This document shows, piece after piece, positions 9,153 through 18,095 of a DNA stretch of 64,000 bases. The stretch is from positions 26,861 to 90,860 of the forward strand of contig CAYTLK010000007.1 of assembly GCA_964438515.1 (NCBI GenBank). The letters run 5' to 3'. Every line of letters begins with the position of its first letter. Within the stretch, counting starts at the first letter, position 1. This DNA comes from RGIG3701 sp964438515 (lineage in GTDB: Bacteria > Planctomycetota > Planctomycetia > Pirellulales > Thermoguttaceae). Made by a program: the position numbers and the translations under genes. The notes beneath the pieces were generated by a model that was given only the letters and a program-made list of their open reading frames with translations, ran no database searches and was not told where the DNA came from.

Positions 9153-9323
9153 GACGCAGGACGCAGAATGATGTGTGATGCAGGATGAAATGTGTTTAAA
9201 ATCAAAAATCAAACAAAAGAAATCAAAATTAAAGAATATAAAGCAGCGGAAAGTGCGTGACGGCTCGTTGAGCCGCCGACCGCCTCCGCTTTCAGGAAAG
9301 AATTACGTAGTACAGGAATCAGA

Positions 9324-11288
9324 ATGCAGGGAGTATCAACCGGATTTTTAGGAAAATTGCGCGGGTCGCTCGATTTTGTAACGACTCAGGGAAAACTGGC
9401 GCGCTGGTATCAGACGCTCACTTTGATTAACGCACTTGAACCAAAATTTAAAGCGTATTCGGACACGCAGGTGCGTAAAGAAGGGCTTTCGCTCCGTCAC
9501 CGAGCGCGCAGCGGAGAACCTCTGGCGCACCTTTTGCCGGAAGCTTTTGCGCTGGTTCGAGAGGCGGCGCGGCGCACACTTGGAATGCGTCATTATGACG
9601 TTCAGCTTCTCGGCGGAATTGCGATTTTTCATCGTTCGATTGTAGAAATGCAGACGGGCGAAGGAAAAACGCTTACCGCCACGGCTCCGATGTTTCTTTA
9701 CGCCCTTGCGGGACGCGGAACCATCCTCGCAACGGTGAACGACTATCTCGCCAAACGCGACGCGGACCTGATGGCGCCTGTCTATCGCGCGGTGGGAATG
9801 GATATCGGGGTCATTCAGTCCCAGCAGCAGACGCCCGACCGTTCAAAAGCGTATGCGTGCGACATTACGTACGGGACCGCAAATGAATTCGGTTTCGATT
9901 TTCTGCGTGACCGACTGTTGCTGCGCAAAATTCAGGAAGGTCAAAACGATTTGATTGGATCCATGCTGAGTCAGGGGCTGAGGCGCGGCGGAGGAGGCGA
10001 CAAACCGGTGCAGCGCGACCCGTTTTTTGCGCTCGTGGACGAAGCGGACAGTATTTTAATCGACGAAGCGCGTACGCCGCTCATCATCAGTGCGATTCCG
10101 GGAGACGCCGAGAAAATCGAAGTGGCGACGTACACGTGGTGCTCGCAGCACGCCCTCGACTTTGAGGAAGACGTCGATTACGACTGGGACGACGAGAAAA
10201 AATCGGTCGAACTGACTCGAAAAGGACGCGCGAAAGTCCGATATTTGGAGAAACCGGAGATTTTGGATTCGGTCGGAATGTTCGATTTGTACGTCTTTAC
10301 CGAACGTGCGATTAAGGTGCAGCGCGAGTTTCATCTCGACCGGCAGTACGTCGTGCGTGACGGTGAAATCGTCATCGTCGATGAATTTACGGGCAGACTT
10401 TCGGAAGGACGCAAGTGGAGGGACGGAATTCATCAAGCGATTGAGGCCAAAGAAGGAATCGAAGTCACCGTCGCAACGGGTCAGGCGGCTCGAATCACGA
10501 TTCAGGATTTTTTCCTTCGATTCGAAAATGTCGCAGGAATGACCGGCACCGCCGCTGCGAGCCGAAAGGAACTGAAGAAAATTTATCAGTGTAACTTTGT
10601 GCCGATTCCGACGAACAAACCGCCGCGGCGCATTCAGCTTCCCACGCAGATTTACGGAAACAGCGACGAAAAGTATCGTGCCATCGTGAATGAAATCGCC
10701 GACCTGCACGCTATCGGATGCCCCGTTTTGATCGGAACTCGGTCCATCGACAAATCGCTGATTCTTGCACGATTGCTCGATGAAAAGAGCATCGAATATC
10801 AAATCCTCAATGCGTATCACGTGGAGGAGGAGGCCGAAATCATTTCGAAAGCGGGACAGCGCGGAAAAGTGACGGTTTCGACCAACATGGCGGGACGTGG
10901 AACGGACATTCGGCTCGGGGAAGGTGTGGAGGAAGTCGGAGGACTGCATGTTATTTGTACGGAAATGCACGAATCCGCACGAATTGACCGTCAGCTCATC
11001 GGACGCTGCGGACGTCAGGGCGATCCGGGTTCGTACCGTCAGTACCTCGCGCTCGACGACGAACTCATCCTCACAGGTTTCGGTCCGAAAAAGGCCAAAC
11101 GTTTTACCGCTCGCGGTGAAGGAACGAATCGGCGTTTCGACTCGTACTATCGAACGTTTCGCCGAGCGCAGAAGCGCGTCGAGAAGAAACATTTCCGTCA
11201 GCGTAAAGCACTCATGTATTTCGAAAAACAGCGCAAAAAGATGCAGCGCGAGATGGGTCAGGATCCGTACCTTGATTCGACGAATTAA
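9324..11288 (+). CDS. secA: Short SecA-type preprotein translocase ATPase
   Basis: SecA-family motor, 654 residues versus about 850-950 for canonical SecA. Visible parts are Walker A (MQTGEGKTL, about 108-116), Walker B (VDEADSILIDEARTPL), the preprotein cross-linking region, motif VAGMTGTAA, and NBD2 with VSTNMAGRGTDI and QLIGRCGRQGDPG. The C-terminal helical wing/scaffold is shortened and there is no Cys-rich zinc tail for SecB/lipid contact. Planctomycetes commonly hold a second SecA of this size. The length and missing tail make this the accessory SecA rather than the housekeeping one, which is inference. The preceding 171 bp holds only a small CGGCTC-GTT-GAGCCG hairpin (9261-9275). Confidence 0.88.
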   Translation: MQGVSTGFLGKLRGSLDFVTTQGKLARWYQTLTLINALEPKFKAYSDTQVRKEGLSLRHRARSGEPLAHLLPEAFALVREAARRTLGMRHYDVQLLGGIAIFHRSIVEMQTGEGKTLTATAPMFLYALAGRGTILATVNDYLAKRDADLMAPVYRAVGMDIGVIQSQQQTPDRSKAYACDITYGTANEFGFDFLRDRLLLRKIQEGQNDLIGSMLSQGLRRGGGGDKPVQRDPFFALVDEADSILIDEARTPLIISAIPGDAEKIEVATYTWCSQHALDFEEDVDYDWDDEKKSVELTRKGRAKVRYLEKPEILDSVGMFDLYVFTERAIKVQREFHLDRQYVVRDGEIVIVDEFTGRLSEGRKWRDGIHQAIEAKEGIEVTVATGQAARITIQDFFLRFENVAGMTGTAAASRKELKKIYQCNFVPIPTNKPPRRIQLPTQIYGNSDEKYRAIVNEIADLHAIGCPVLIGTRSIDKSLILARLLDEKSIEYQILNAYHVEEEAEIISKAGQRGKVTVSTNMAGRGTDIRLGEGVEEVGGLHVICTEMHESARIDRQLIGRCGRQGDPGSYRQYLALDDELILTGFGPKKAKRFTARGEGTNRRFDSYYRTFRRAQKRVEKKHFRQRKALMYFEKQRKKMQREMGQDPYLDSTN

Positions 11289-11381
11289 ATATTGCACATG
11301 CAATATAGATAAAAGCACATATTTCATTAAAATTTTCATCGAAACATTCATTTTCCCACCAGATTCAGAAAGGATCAAACC

Positions 11382-12533
11382 ATGAAAGAGATTCGTATCG
11401 GTCAAATCGGGACCGGATTTATGGGACGCACCCATTCGAACGCCTATCTTCAGCTTCCTCATTTTTTCAAAACGGGATTCAAACCGGTTTTGAAGTGCGT
11501 TTGTTCCCTCGACAAAACGCTTCCGGAGTATGCGGAGACGTGGGGTTACGAATCAATGGAGACGGACTGGCGGAAGGTCGTTGCGCGCGACGACATCGAC
11601 GTCATCGACATTGTGGTTCCGAACAATCTTCATCACGACATCGTCATCGCGGCAGCCGAAGCGGGGAAAATCATCGTTTGTGAAAAGCCGATGTGCATGA
11701 ATATGCAGGAGGCCGAAGAAATGGCGGCGGCTGTGGAGAAAGCAGGAGTTCCGAACATGGTTTCGTTCAACTACCGACGCGTTCCCGCCGTGTCGCTCGC
11801 GAAACAGCTCATCGACGAGAATCGGATTGGACGTCCGTTCCACTACAATGCGATTTACGACCAGGATTATACGATTTCCCAGAACGTCCCGATGGGCGGC
11901 GCGGCCCTCTGGCGTCTCGACTCGAAAGTTGCGGGTTCCGGCGTGACGGGCGACCTGCTTGCACATTCGATTGACCTTGCGGAGTGGCTCAATGGACCGA
12001 TTGCGCGTGTGACCGCCAAAACCGAGATCTTCGTCAAAGAACGCATGCACATCGAAACGGGAAAAATGGAAAAAGTGACGATCGACGACGCCTGTGCGTT
12101 CATCGCGGTGTTTCAGAATGGTTCGTTCGGAACGTTCCACAGCACACGTTACGCACGCGGCCGCAAAAATCACAACACTTTCGAGCTGAACGGCGAAAAC
12201 GGAGCCGTTTATTTCGATTTGGAGTGTCCGCACGCGCTGCAGTTTTTCCGCTATCGCGACCCGGAAACCGGAATAAAGACGCCCGACCACATCGTCGGCT
12301 GGCAAAACATCCACGTGACGAACTCGGAACATCCATACATGGGTCATTATTGGGTTCCGGGAACGACGATTGGTTACGAACACACGTTCATCAACAATTT
12401 TGCTGAATTTTTCACCGCCGTCAACGAAGGTCGCGACTACAAGCCCGACATGCGTCAGGCGATGCGTACGCAATTCGTATGCGATAAAGTTTTGGAGAGT
12501 GCCCGAACGGAAAAGTGGGTGGATTTGCTGTAA
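11382..12533 (+). CDS. Gfo/Idh/MocA-family oxidoreductase
   Basis: NAD(P)-dependent sugar or cyclitol dehydrogenase-like protein, 383 residues. It has an N-terminal Rossmann fold with GTGFMG (about 10-15) and the family signature CEKPMCMN (about 100-107, with the catalytic EKP lysine). The C-terminal alpha/beta domain follows, with GxxxDLLAHSIDLAEWL (about 192-205), the typical substrate-site histidine region. A good AAAGGA ribosome-binding site precedes the ATG. It lies 93 bp after secA, with no close functional partner nearby. Planctomycetes have many paralogues of this family, and the substrate cannot be predicted. Confidence 0.9.
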   Translation: MKEIRIGQIGTGFMGRTHSNAYLQLPHFFKTGFKPVLKCVCSLDKTLPEYAETWGYESMETDWRKVVARDDIDVIDIVVPNNLHHDIVIAAAEAGKIIVCEKPMCMNMQEAEEMAAAVEKAGVPNMVSFNYRRVPAVSLAKQLIDENRIGRPFHYNAIYDQDYTISQNVPMGGAALWRLDSKVAGSGVTGDLLAHSIDLAEWLNGPIARVTAKTEIFVKERMHIETGKMEKVTIDDACAFIAVFQNGSFGTFHSTRYARGRKNHNTFELNGENGAVYFDLECPHALQFFRYRDPETGIKTPDHIVGWQNIHVTNSEHPYMGHYWVPGTTIGYEHTFINNFAEFFTAVNEGRDYKPDMRQAMRTQFVCDKVLESARTEKWVDLL

Positions 12534-12892
12534 AAAGCATCCAAAGTCCCAAAAACTCAATATCAAAAAGTTTTCCGAGAGAGGAAGTCTGTGAGGGTCA
12601 CGAACCGCAGCTAGCAATAGCGCGCGAGTGACGCCCTCGTCGTGGTGAGATTGCGAGCACTAAACACTTGCAAAAAATTCCTCTCTCCCGCGCACCGCGA
12701 ATTCTTGCCGGGCCGCGCGATGCACCCGCAGGGTGAATCGTACGCATAACGAGAGTTTCGCGGAGAGTTTCGTACGCAAAAAACGCATCTCGCATGCGTT
12801 TCAATCGGGGTGCGGCGCTCCTTTGCAATACACTTTTTCATCACACTTTTTCATTGCATTTTTTCAATACGTTTCAACGTTGGATTTGAAAA
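12534..12892 (+). other. Intergenic region, no gene seen; one hairpin
   Basis: No convincing reading frame. At 12781-12801 an 8-bp stem (AAACGCAT / ATGCGTTT, loop CTCGC) may be a weak terminator for the oxidoreductase. Just before it are direct 9-bp repeats AGAGTTTCG (two) and TCGTACGCA (two). Nothing else recognised. Confidence 0.4.
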
Positions 12893-14455
12893 ATGACCGA
12901 TTCCGTACAAACCGCCTTTCAACTTTCGTCACTTCAAAAATTTTTTCACGAGCATGAAACTCAGATTGTGGAACAATTTTCATCGGATTTGATTGAGTTT
13001 GTGCGGCAGAACTCGACTTTGAGTCCTTCGTCGAAGCAGACGATTTTACAAATTCTGAAACTGTTCGAATCCGTTTCGGAGAAAACGCACTACAATTTGG
13101 TGCTTTTTTTGGCGGTACGTGCAACGGAAGTCCCGACTTTAGAGGAAAAGCGGGAACTGACGGACACGCTGGATTCTTTGGTTCATCCGCCTTACATCAC
13201 ATCGCAGCTTCTGGAAGTGACGGCCCGCGCGCTTGTAAATCAATCTTTTGAGGAAACGCAAATCGAGCGGCAGCGTCATTATGTGCATCGGGTGGAACGT
13301 CTGACGCATTATTCCGAAGTAACATCCGACGTTTTCAACGTGTACGCGCACGGACTTTTCTCCCTGAACATCCTTGAAACGGAGCTGAAACGGAAATACG
13401 TACCGTTTCTGCTTCTTGAGGCGCTCGCACGAAAAAACATGCATAATAAAGAGTTTGCACCTCTTTTTCTGTATTACGCAAAGGCACACGTCAATATGGC
13501 GCACTTCGACCCGTCTATTGAGGAAAAACAAAAATTAACCGACAGTCTTATACAAATGAAGAACTGGCGGCAAATTCCAAACGAAATTTTCTCCATTATT
13601 GCGAAAGCTCTTTCGAACCTGCTCGATGAGGACCTGATGCCGACCGTCCGGGAGTATTATTTTAAACTGTTTGCGCGATTTGCGGTTCAGGAGAAACGGA
13701 ACTGGGATTTTCAGCAAACTTTCGCGAATACGCTCTTTAATACGGCTCTTCAAACGGAGGATTTAGCCAAAAAACGCTTCTGTGCGCGCGAACTCAAGTC
13801 GATCGCGCTGCGTGAAGGCTGCACGGAGGAGATAAAACTTTGCTGCGCCCACGGAATTTTCAATCAGATTATCGACGAGAAAAATTTGATCTCCAAAAGA
13901 GCGTGGCTCGCCTTCCTGAAATTCCTCTCCGACACCTCCGACGATCCGATGCTCGTGCATGAATACGCGCGGGCACTCGTAAATCTCGCGGTCGACGACA
14001 CGAACGTAGAGAAAAAACGGTCGTACATTCAGGAACTTCAGCGCCTCGCGGAATCCTCCGGCGCGACGCTCGAAATCACGCTCGAATACACCAAAGGACT
14101 CACAAACCTCGCCCTCTGCATCGATTCCATCGAAGAAAAAATCCAGCAAATTGAAAAAACCCTGAATACTATTGAAAAATGGCGTATATATTCAAATAAA
14201 GAAGCGGCTTCCGAGACGCTGATGGATTTTATGTGCATTTATGCTGGAAGTCTCGCGCTTTATGCGTCGATCGAAAACAATGCTTCCGCGCAGCGTCAGC
14301 TTCTTGAAAAGATTCCGCCTGTTGAAGCGTTTCAGGGAAGCGATTATGTGCCGTTCGTCCAAAAATTTCTTCAGGAAACGCAGGACGGAACCTCCGATGT
14401 GCTGCTGAAACGCCAGACGTCCGAGCTTTTGGACCAGCTGCACGACCAAGATTAA
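12893..14455 (+). CDS. Unknown alpha-solenoid protein with about 42-residue repeats
   Basis: Not recognised as a named family. It is a 520-residue, highly helical protein with no signal peptide or membrane segment. Repeats of about 42 residues are visible by eye. Each has a first helix like Y/FA-x-A/G-L-x-N-L/Q, an acidic turn, then E-K-K/R-x-x-Y-I-x-E-L-x-R-L. Examples are YARALVNLA with VEKKRSYIQELQRL, YAKAHVNMA with IEEKQKLTDSL, TARALVNQS with IERQRHYVHRVERL, YTKGLTNLA with IEEKIQQIEKTL, and FANTLFNTA with LAKKRFCARELKSI. The layout resembles TPR/Sel1/HEAT solenoids and suggests a protein-binding scaffold. The ribosome-binding site is weak. It is convergent with the SHD1 protein gene 65 bp away. 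Confidence 0.75.
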   Translation: MTDSVQTAFQLSSLQKFFHEHETQIVEQFSSDLIEFVRQNSTLSPSSKQTILQILKLFESVSEKTHYNLVLFLAVRATEVPTLEEKRELTDTLDSLVHPPYITSQLLEVTARALVNQSFEETQIERQRHYVHRVERLTHYSEVTSDVFNVYAHGLFSLNILETELKRKYVPFLLLEALARKNMHNKEFAPLFLYYAKAHVNMAHFDPSIEEKQKLTDSLIQMKNWRQIPNEIFSIIAKALSNLLDEDLMPTVREYYFKLFARFAVQEKRNWDFQQTFANTLFNTALQTEDLAKKRFCARELKSIALREGCTEEIKLCCAHGIFNQIIDEKNLISKRAWLAFLKFLSDTSDDPMLVHEYARALVNLAVDDTNVEKKRSYIQELQRLAESSGATLEITLEYTKGLTNLALCIDSIEEKIQQIEKTLNTIEKWRIYSNKEAASETLMDFMCIYAGSLALYASIENNASAQRQLLEKIPPVEAFQGSDYVPFVQKFLQETQDGTSDVLLKRQTSELLDQLHDQD

Positions 14456-14520
14456 ACGCCCCCAAAAGACGGCATTTCCGCAAACACAGTCTCTCCCGAG
14501 GACGCGCAATCGCCTATCGT

Positions 14521-15495
14521 TTATTTTTCGTCCGGATTGTCGGCCAGCTTTTTCAGTTCGGCATAAATATAATCCTGGTCTTTTTTCGAGAAGTTTTCGA
14601 TTTTGAAACCTTTATTCGTAATACCGTTTCGTTTGTCCTTATATTCAATAAAAACGATATTATTTTTCATGTACAGAAATCGTCCCTTCAATTTTCCGCC
14701 TTTTATGTCGTTCCACGTTCGGCTAGCCCGCTTCTTGGTGGTTTCGCCGGTGGGAAGCACTTCGTTTTTCGGCGGCTGATCGGTCACTTCCGGCTCGGAA
14801 CGCGCGTTTTCGCTGCTTTCAGCGTCCGAGGAGGAAGAATCACTACTTCCGGCGGGTTCCGTCACGTCGGTCGAACTCCCCGCATCCTCACTCCCGTTCT
14901 TCTCATTTTCTCCATTCCCCCCATCTTTCGCATTCTCTCCATCGTCCGTTGCATTCCCGGTTTCAGACGGATTTTCGGATGAGGTTTCGCCCCCCTCCGT
15001 TTTAGGCGCGGACAAATTTTCCACAGCCGTTTCGGTTTTTTCTTTTAGAACGCCAAACAGAGACGTAATTTTTCCTTTGAAAAACCAGCCGACCGCCAGA
15101 AGAATCAGAAGAACAATGAGGAGGAAAATCGGTTTCTTTTTCGGCGCTTTTCCCAACGATTGATTCAGAAGAACCCGAATTCCCGCACAGCGTTTTTGTA
15201 CATCTTTCACCGTCGTCTTCATTTCGATCCGAATCACTTGGTCCTGCGCCTTCTGAATGAGGTCGAGAAGACGATTCAAACCATCCACGTCGTCTGCGAT
15301 TGCGCGAAAATTCCGCTGCGTCTCGACCGGGCAGTTCATGTACAAATCCACGATTTTTTGCATGTTCTGACACAGGATTTTCACATCCTCTGACGGCATT
15401 TTGTAATCCGGATTCATATATTTTTCAAGCTGCGGAGTTACAAATTTCAAAGTAGTGGAGCAAAGCCCGCTCATTTCTTTCGAAAATGAAGCCAT
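14521..15495 (-). CDS. Single-pass membrane protein with C-terminal SHD1-like domain
   Basis: 324 residues. The N-terminal helical cytoplasmic part (1-120) has a typical NCPVETQRNFRAIADDVDGLN stretch. A membrane segment lies at about 122-142 (FLLIVLLILLAVGWFF). A strongly acidic, Ser/Glu/Asn-rich disordered linker covers about 155-250. The C-terminal about 60 residues (RTWNDIKG, then GRFLYMKNNIVFIEY, then FSKKDQDYIYAEL) fit the SHD1 (SLA1 homology 1) pattern, which is frequent in planctomycete proteins and mediates protein contacts. A good AAAGGAA ribosome-binding site supports the start. No enzyme motif is visible. The function is unknown; the domain call rests on pattern memory only. Confidence 0.7.
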   Translation of the reverse strand: MASFSKEMSGLCSTTLKFVTPQLEKYMNPDYKMPSEDVKILCQNMQKIVDLYMNCPVETQRNFRAIADDVDGLNRLLDLIQKAQDQVIRIEMKTTVKDVQKRCAGIRVLLNQSLGKAPKKKPIFLLIVLLILLAVGWFFKGKITSLFGVLKEKTETAVENLSAPKTEGGETSSENPSETGNATDDGENAKDGGNGENEKNGSEDAGSSTDVTEPAGSSDSSSSDAESSENARSEPEVTDQPPKNEVLPTGETTKKRASRTWNDIKGGKLKGRFLYMKNNIVFIEYKDKRNGITNKGFKIENFSKKDQDYIYAELKKLADNPDEK

Positions 15496-15655
15496 AGTAA
15501 AATTCCTTTAGGAGATTAAAACAACAAAAACAATATTTATACCCGACACATTTTGAAATTCCGATTCACCATCGTTACTCTATCGAGAAACGACTGCCGT
15601 CAGAGCCGCCCAATGCGAAATCTCCAAGTGGAACGAGTATAAAACTCAATATTAA

Positions 15656-15916
15656 AAGGAAGTTCTAAAAACACAATATTAAAAAGTTTTTGACCCGGTG
15701 CGACCGGGAGCGAGTAACTGGGGAAAAAACAACATTCAAAATGTTTTTTCCCCACGACCGTTACGACATTACGGGAGCGTTTTGTTTCCTCCCGTCAGGG
15801 TGGAAACACCGCCACGGTGCGAAAAAGACCCTTGAATCACAACGTTCATTGTACGATTTTTGTACCGCAATGTTTTTTTGTAAAAATTTCAAATCTGAGG
15901 TTTTTAGAACCTCCTT
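15656..15916 (+). mobile_element. MITE-like 261-bp element, copy A, with 17-bp terminal inverted repeats
   Basis: The ends are inverted repeats AAGGAAGTTCTAAAAAC (15656-15672) and, read on the other strand, AAGGAGGTTCTAAAAAC (15900-15916), 16 of 17 matching. Inside are four hairpins: CCCGGT-GCG-ACCGGG (15694-15708); TGGGGAAAAAAC pairing with GTTTTTTCCCCA (about 15720-15754); ACGGGAG with CTCCCGT (about 15770-15795); and CACCG-CCA-CGGTG. A second copy in the opposite orientation is at the window's right edge. The conserved first 150 bp keep all four hairpins. There is no coding capacity. It lies in the divergent intergenic region between the SHD1 protein gene and the flavin reductase gene. It could instead be a structured RNA element. 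Confidence 0.8.
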
Positions 15917-16213
15917 AAAGTTACTTCCCCGCGACCGTTTCGGTACGGAAATGAAAAACTGAGGTATAAAATATCTGAACATGAATCAAAATCCGACTTT
16001 TCGAGGCGTCTTCATCCAAAATTCTTCCTCTTCTTATACGGTATCACATTTTGGTTGGTTCGTAAACCCCTGGAAAGAAAAAAAACACAAAAATTTCGCA
16101 TTTTTTACATCTTCCCCCTTGCGAAAACCGCATTTTTCCCATAAAATGAAGGAACCGAAAAAGAGATCGTGAAATCTCAACCTTTATTCCTCATTTTTGC
16201 AGAAAGAAAAATC

Positions 16214-16837
16214 ATGAAAGTCCTCCTCATTAACGGCAGTCCGCACGCCAACGGCTGCACGTACACCGCTTTGTGCGAAGCAGCGGACGTTTTGAACCAA
16301 CTGAAAATCGAAACAGAAATCTTTCAAATCGGTACCGCCCCCATCGCGGGCTGCATCGGCTGCGGTTTCTGTCGCAAAAACGGAATGTGCTTTCGGAAAG
16401 ACGACAGCGTGAATGCGTTTGCGGAGCTGGCGGCTCAGGCGGACGGCTTCATTTTCGGCTCGCCGGTTCATTATGCGGCTGCGTCGGGGTCGCTGACGTC
16501 CTTCATGGATCGCGTTTTTTACTCCGGCGGAAAGAATCTCACGGGGAAACCCGCCGCAGCGGTGGTGAGCTGTCGCCGAGGCGGTGCGTCGTCCGCATTC
16601 GACCAGCTGAATAAGTACTTCACCATTAATTGCATGCCGGTCGTCGGGTCGCAATACTGGAATCAGGTGCATGGAAACACGCCGGAAGAAGTGCATCAGG
16701 ATTTCGAGGGGCTTCAGACGATGCGCACGCTGGGGCGAAATATGGCGTGGATTCTTCATTGCATTGAAGCTGGAAAAAAGGCGGGGTTTGATTTTCCGCA
16801 GCGCGAGGAGTGGCAGCCGACGAATTTTGTACGATAA
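16214..16837 (+). CDS. NADPH-dependent FMN reductase / flavodoxin-fold oxidoreductase
   Basis: 207 residues, flavodoxin fold. The FMN phosphate loop is visible at the start (LLINGSPHANGCTYTAL), followed by the two-cysteine loop GCIGCGFCRKNGMC (about 52-65) seen in iron-sulphur flavoprotein-like NAD(P)H oxidoreductases. FGSPVHYAAASGSLTSFMDR (about 86-105) is the second flavin-contact loop. It is cytoplasmic, with reduction of quinones, nitro compounds or iron as likely roles. The ATG at 16214 is preferred over 16169 because homology begins there and AGAAAGAAA precedes it. It lies upstream of miaA with a 93-bp gap. The natural acceptor is unknown. Confidence 0.85.
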   Translation: MKVLLINGSPHANGCTYTALCEAADVLNQLKIETEIFQIGTAPIAGCIGCGFCRKNGMCFRKDDSVNAFAELAAQADGFIFGSPVHYAAASGSLTSFMDRVFYSGGKNLTGKPAAAVVSCRRGGASSAFDQLNKYFTINCMPVVGSQYWNQVHGNTPEEVHQDFEGLQTMRTLGRNMAWILHCIEAGKKAGFDFPQREEWQPTNFVR

Positions 16838-16930
16838 ATATTGAAGTTTTTAGATCCTCCGAGTATTCGAAGTCCCTGCAGCCGGCGTAGGGCGAAAATC
16901 CCTCCAATAATTCACACAAAAATCAATTTT

Positions 16931-17887
16931 ATGAGTACATTTTTCGCAGAAAACTGTTTTTTCCTCACGGGGCCTACGGCTTGCGGAAAAACGGCGCTCG
17001 CTCTTGAATTTGCGGCTCGCGAAAATGCGGAAATTCTTTCGATGGATTCCGTGGCGATTTACCGCGACATGAATATTGGGAGCGCCAAACCGACGCAGGA
17101 GGAGCGAGCCCTCGTGCCGCACCACCTCATTGATTTAGTGACGCCCGACCAGGAATTCAGCGTCGTAGAATACATGCGTCAGGCGGAAATTGCGGCTCGC
17201 GACTGCATTCGACGCGGGAAAAAGCCGCTTTTTGTCGGAGGAACGCCCCTTTACATGAAGGCTTTGATTTTCGGTCTTTTTGACGGGCCGGAAGGGGATG
17301 AATCGTTTCGGGAACACATGCGTCATTCGGCGCAAGTGGCGGAAGCGGCGGGAGATAGAACGTTTCTGCATCGAAAGTTGAATGCGGTCGACCCTGTAAC
17401 GGCGGCGCGTCTTCATCCGAACGACCTCAAGCGCATCATTCGTGCTTTGGAGGTTTTTGAACTCACGGGCCGTCCGATTTATGAATTTCAAACACAATTT
17501 CAGCCGGAGCTTCCGCCTCATTTGAAAGAAAGAATTCGAATCATCGACATTCCGCGTCCCGACTTGCACGTACGAATCGAAGCGCGCGTCGAAAAAATGT
17601 TCGAATTGGGGTTCTTTCAGGAGGTGAAAGATTTACGTTCAAAATACAAAACACTGAGTAAAACGGCGGCGCTCGCGGTCGGATATCGGGAGATTCTGTC
17701 GTTTTTGGACGCGCAGAACTGTAATTCCGCGCCGGAACAGCCGGTACAGGAACAGCCGGTACAGGAAGAACCAACGCAGGAACAGATGAATCGTCTTGTA
17801 ACAGAAATCAAAACACACACGCGTCAGATGGCGAAACGCCAGGTCACGTGGTTTCGTTCCCTCCTGAATCAGCAATTCATGTTTTAA
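16931..17887 (+). CDS. miaA: tRNA dimethylallyltransferase MiaA
   Basis: Transfers a dimethylallyl group to A37 of tRNAs reading UNN codons, 318 residues (normal). It has a P-loop GPTACGKTALA (about 14-24) and the substrate segment MDSVAIYRDMNIGSAKPT (DSxQxY-like, with Q replaced by A). PHHLIDLVTP, FVGGTPLYMKAL and NDLKRIIRALEVFELTG are all family hallmarks. Near the C-terminus an insertion of repeated EQPVQ units (about 262-282) sits before the final KRQVTWFR motif. The start is at ATG 16931, where homology begins. The insertion is a low-complexity oddity of this copy. Dimethylallyl diphosphate would come from the same pathway as dxs at the far end of the window. Confidence 0.95.
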   Translation: MSTFFAENCFFLTGPTACGKTALALEFAARENAEILSMDSVAIYRDMNIGSAKPTQEERALVPHHLIDLVTPDQEFSVVEYMRQAEIAARDCIRRGKKPLFVGGTPLYMKALIFGLFDGPEGDESFREHMRHSAQVAEAAGDRTFLHRKLNAVDPVTAARLHPNDLKRIIRALEVFELTGRPIYEFQTQFQPELPPHLKERIRIIDIPRPDLHVRIEARVEKMFELGFFQEVKDLRSKYKTLSKTAALAVGYREILSFLDAQNCNSAPEQPVQEQPVQEEPTQEQMNRLVTEIKTHTRQMAKRQVTWFRSLLNQQFMF

Positions 17888-18060
17888 CCCATTCTACCCA
17901 TTCCTCCCGTCCGTCTCATTCACTGCACACATCCCGTTCACTACACACACTCCATTCACCATACACTGTTTATTTGTCACACACAACCCACATTATTTAT
18001 TTATCACACTTCACCCACTTCCCCACCCGTTTCACGTTTTTTTCTGTAACTTCAGTAAAG
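17888..18060 (+). promoter_or_regulatory. G-poor, C/CA-rich tract downstream of miaA (possible Rho-dependent termination zone)
   Basis: The RNA-like strand is rich in CCCAT, CACAC and TTCAC words and almost free of G over about 150 bases. That is the base bias of Rho-loading (rut) regions, and no hairpin terminator follows miaA. It also forms the 5' region of the next gene. No promoter is visible in it. Confidence 0.4.
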
Positions 18061-18095
18061 TTTTTCTGAAAGGTTTTAAATTTGGGTAAAATATA

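Noticed and set aside
10056..11462. 468-codon minus-strand frame opposite secA
   Set aside because: It lies antisense to a secure SecA gene; the composition is unnatural and there is no ribosome-binding site or domain.
15690..15962. 90-codon frame inside MITE-like copy A, repeated in copy B (63765-63989)
   Set aside because: The frames agree only where the DNA hairpins are conserved, diverge after about 45 codons, and have no start signals. The DNA, not a protein, seems to be conserved.
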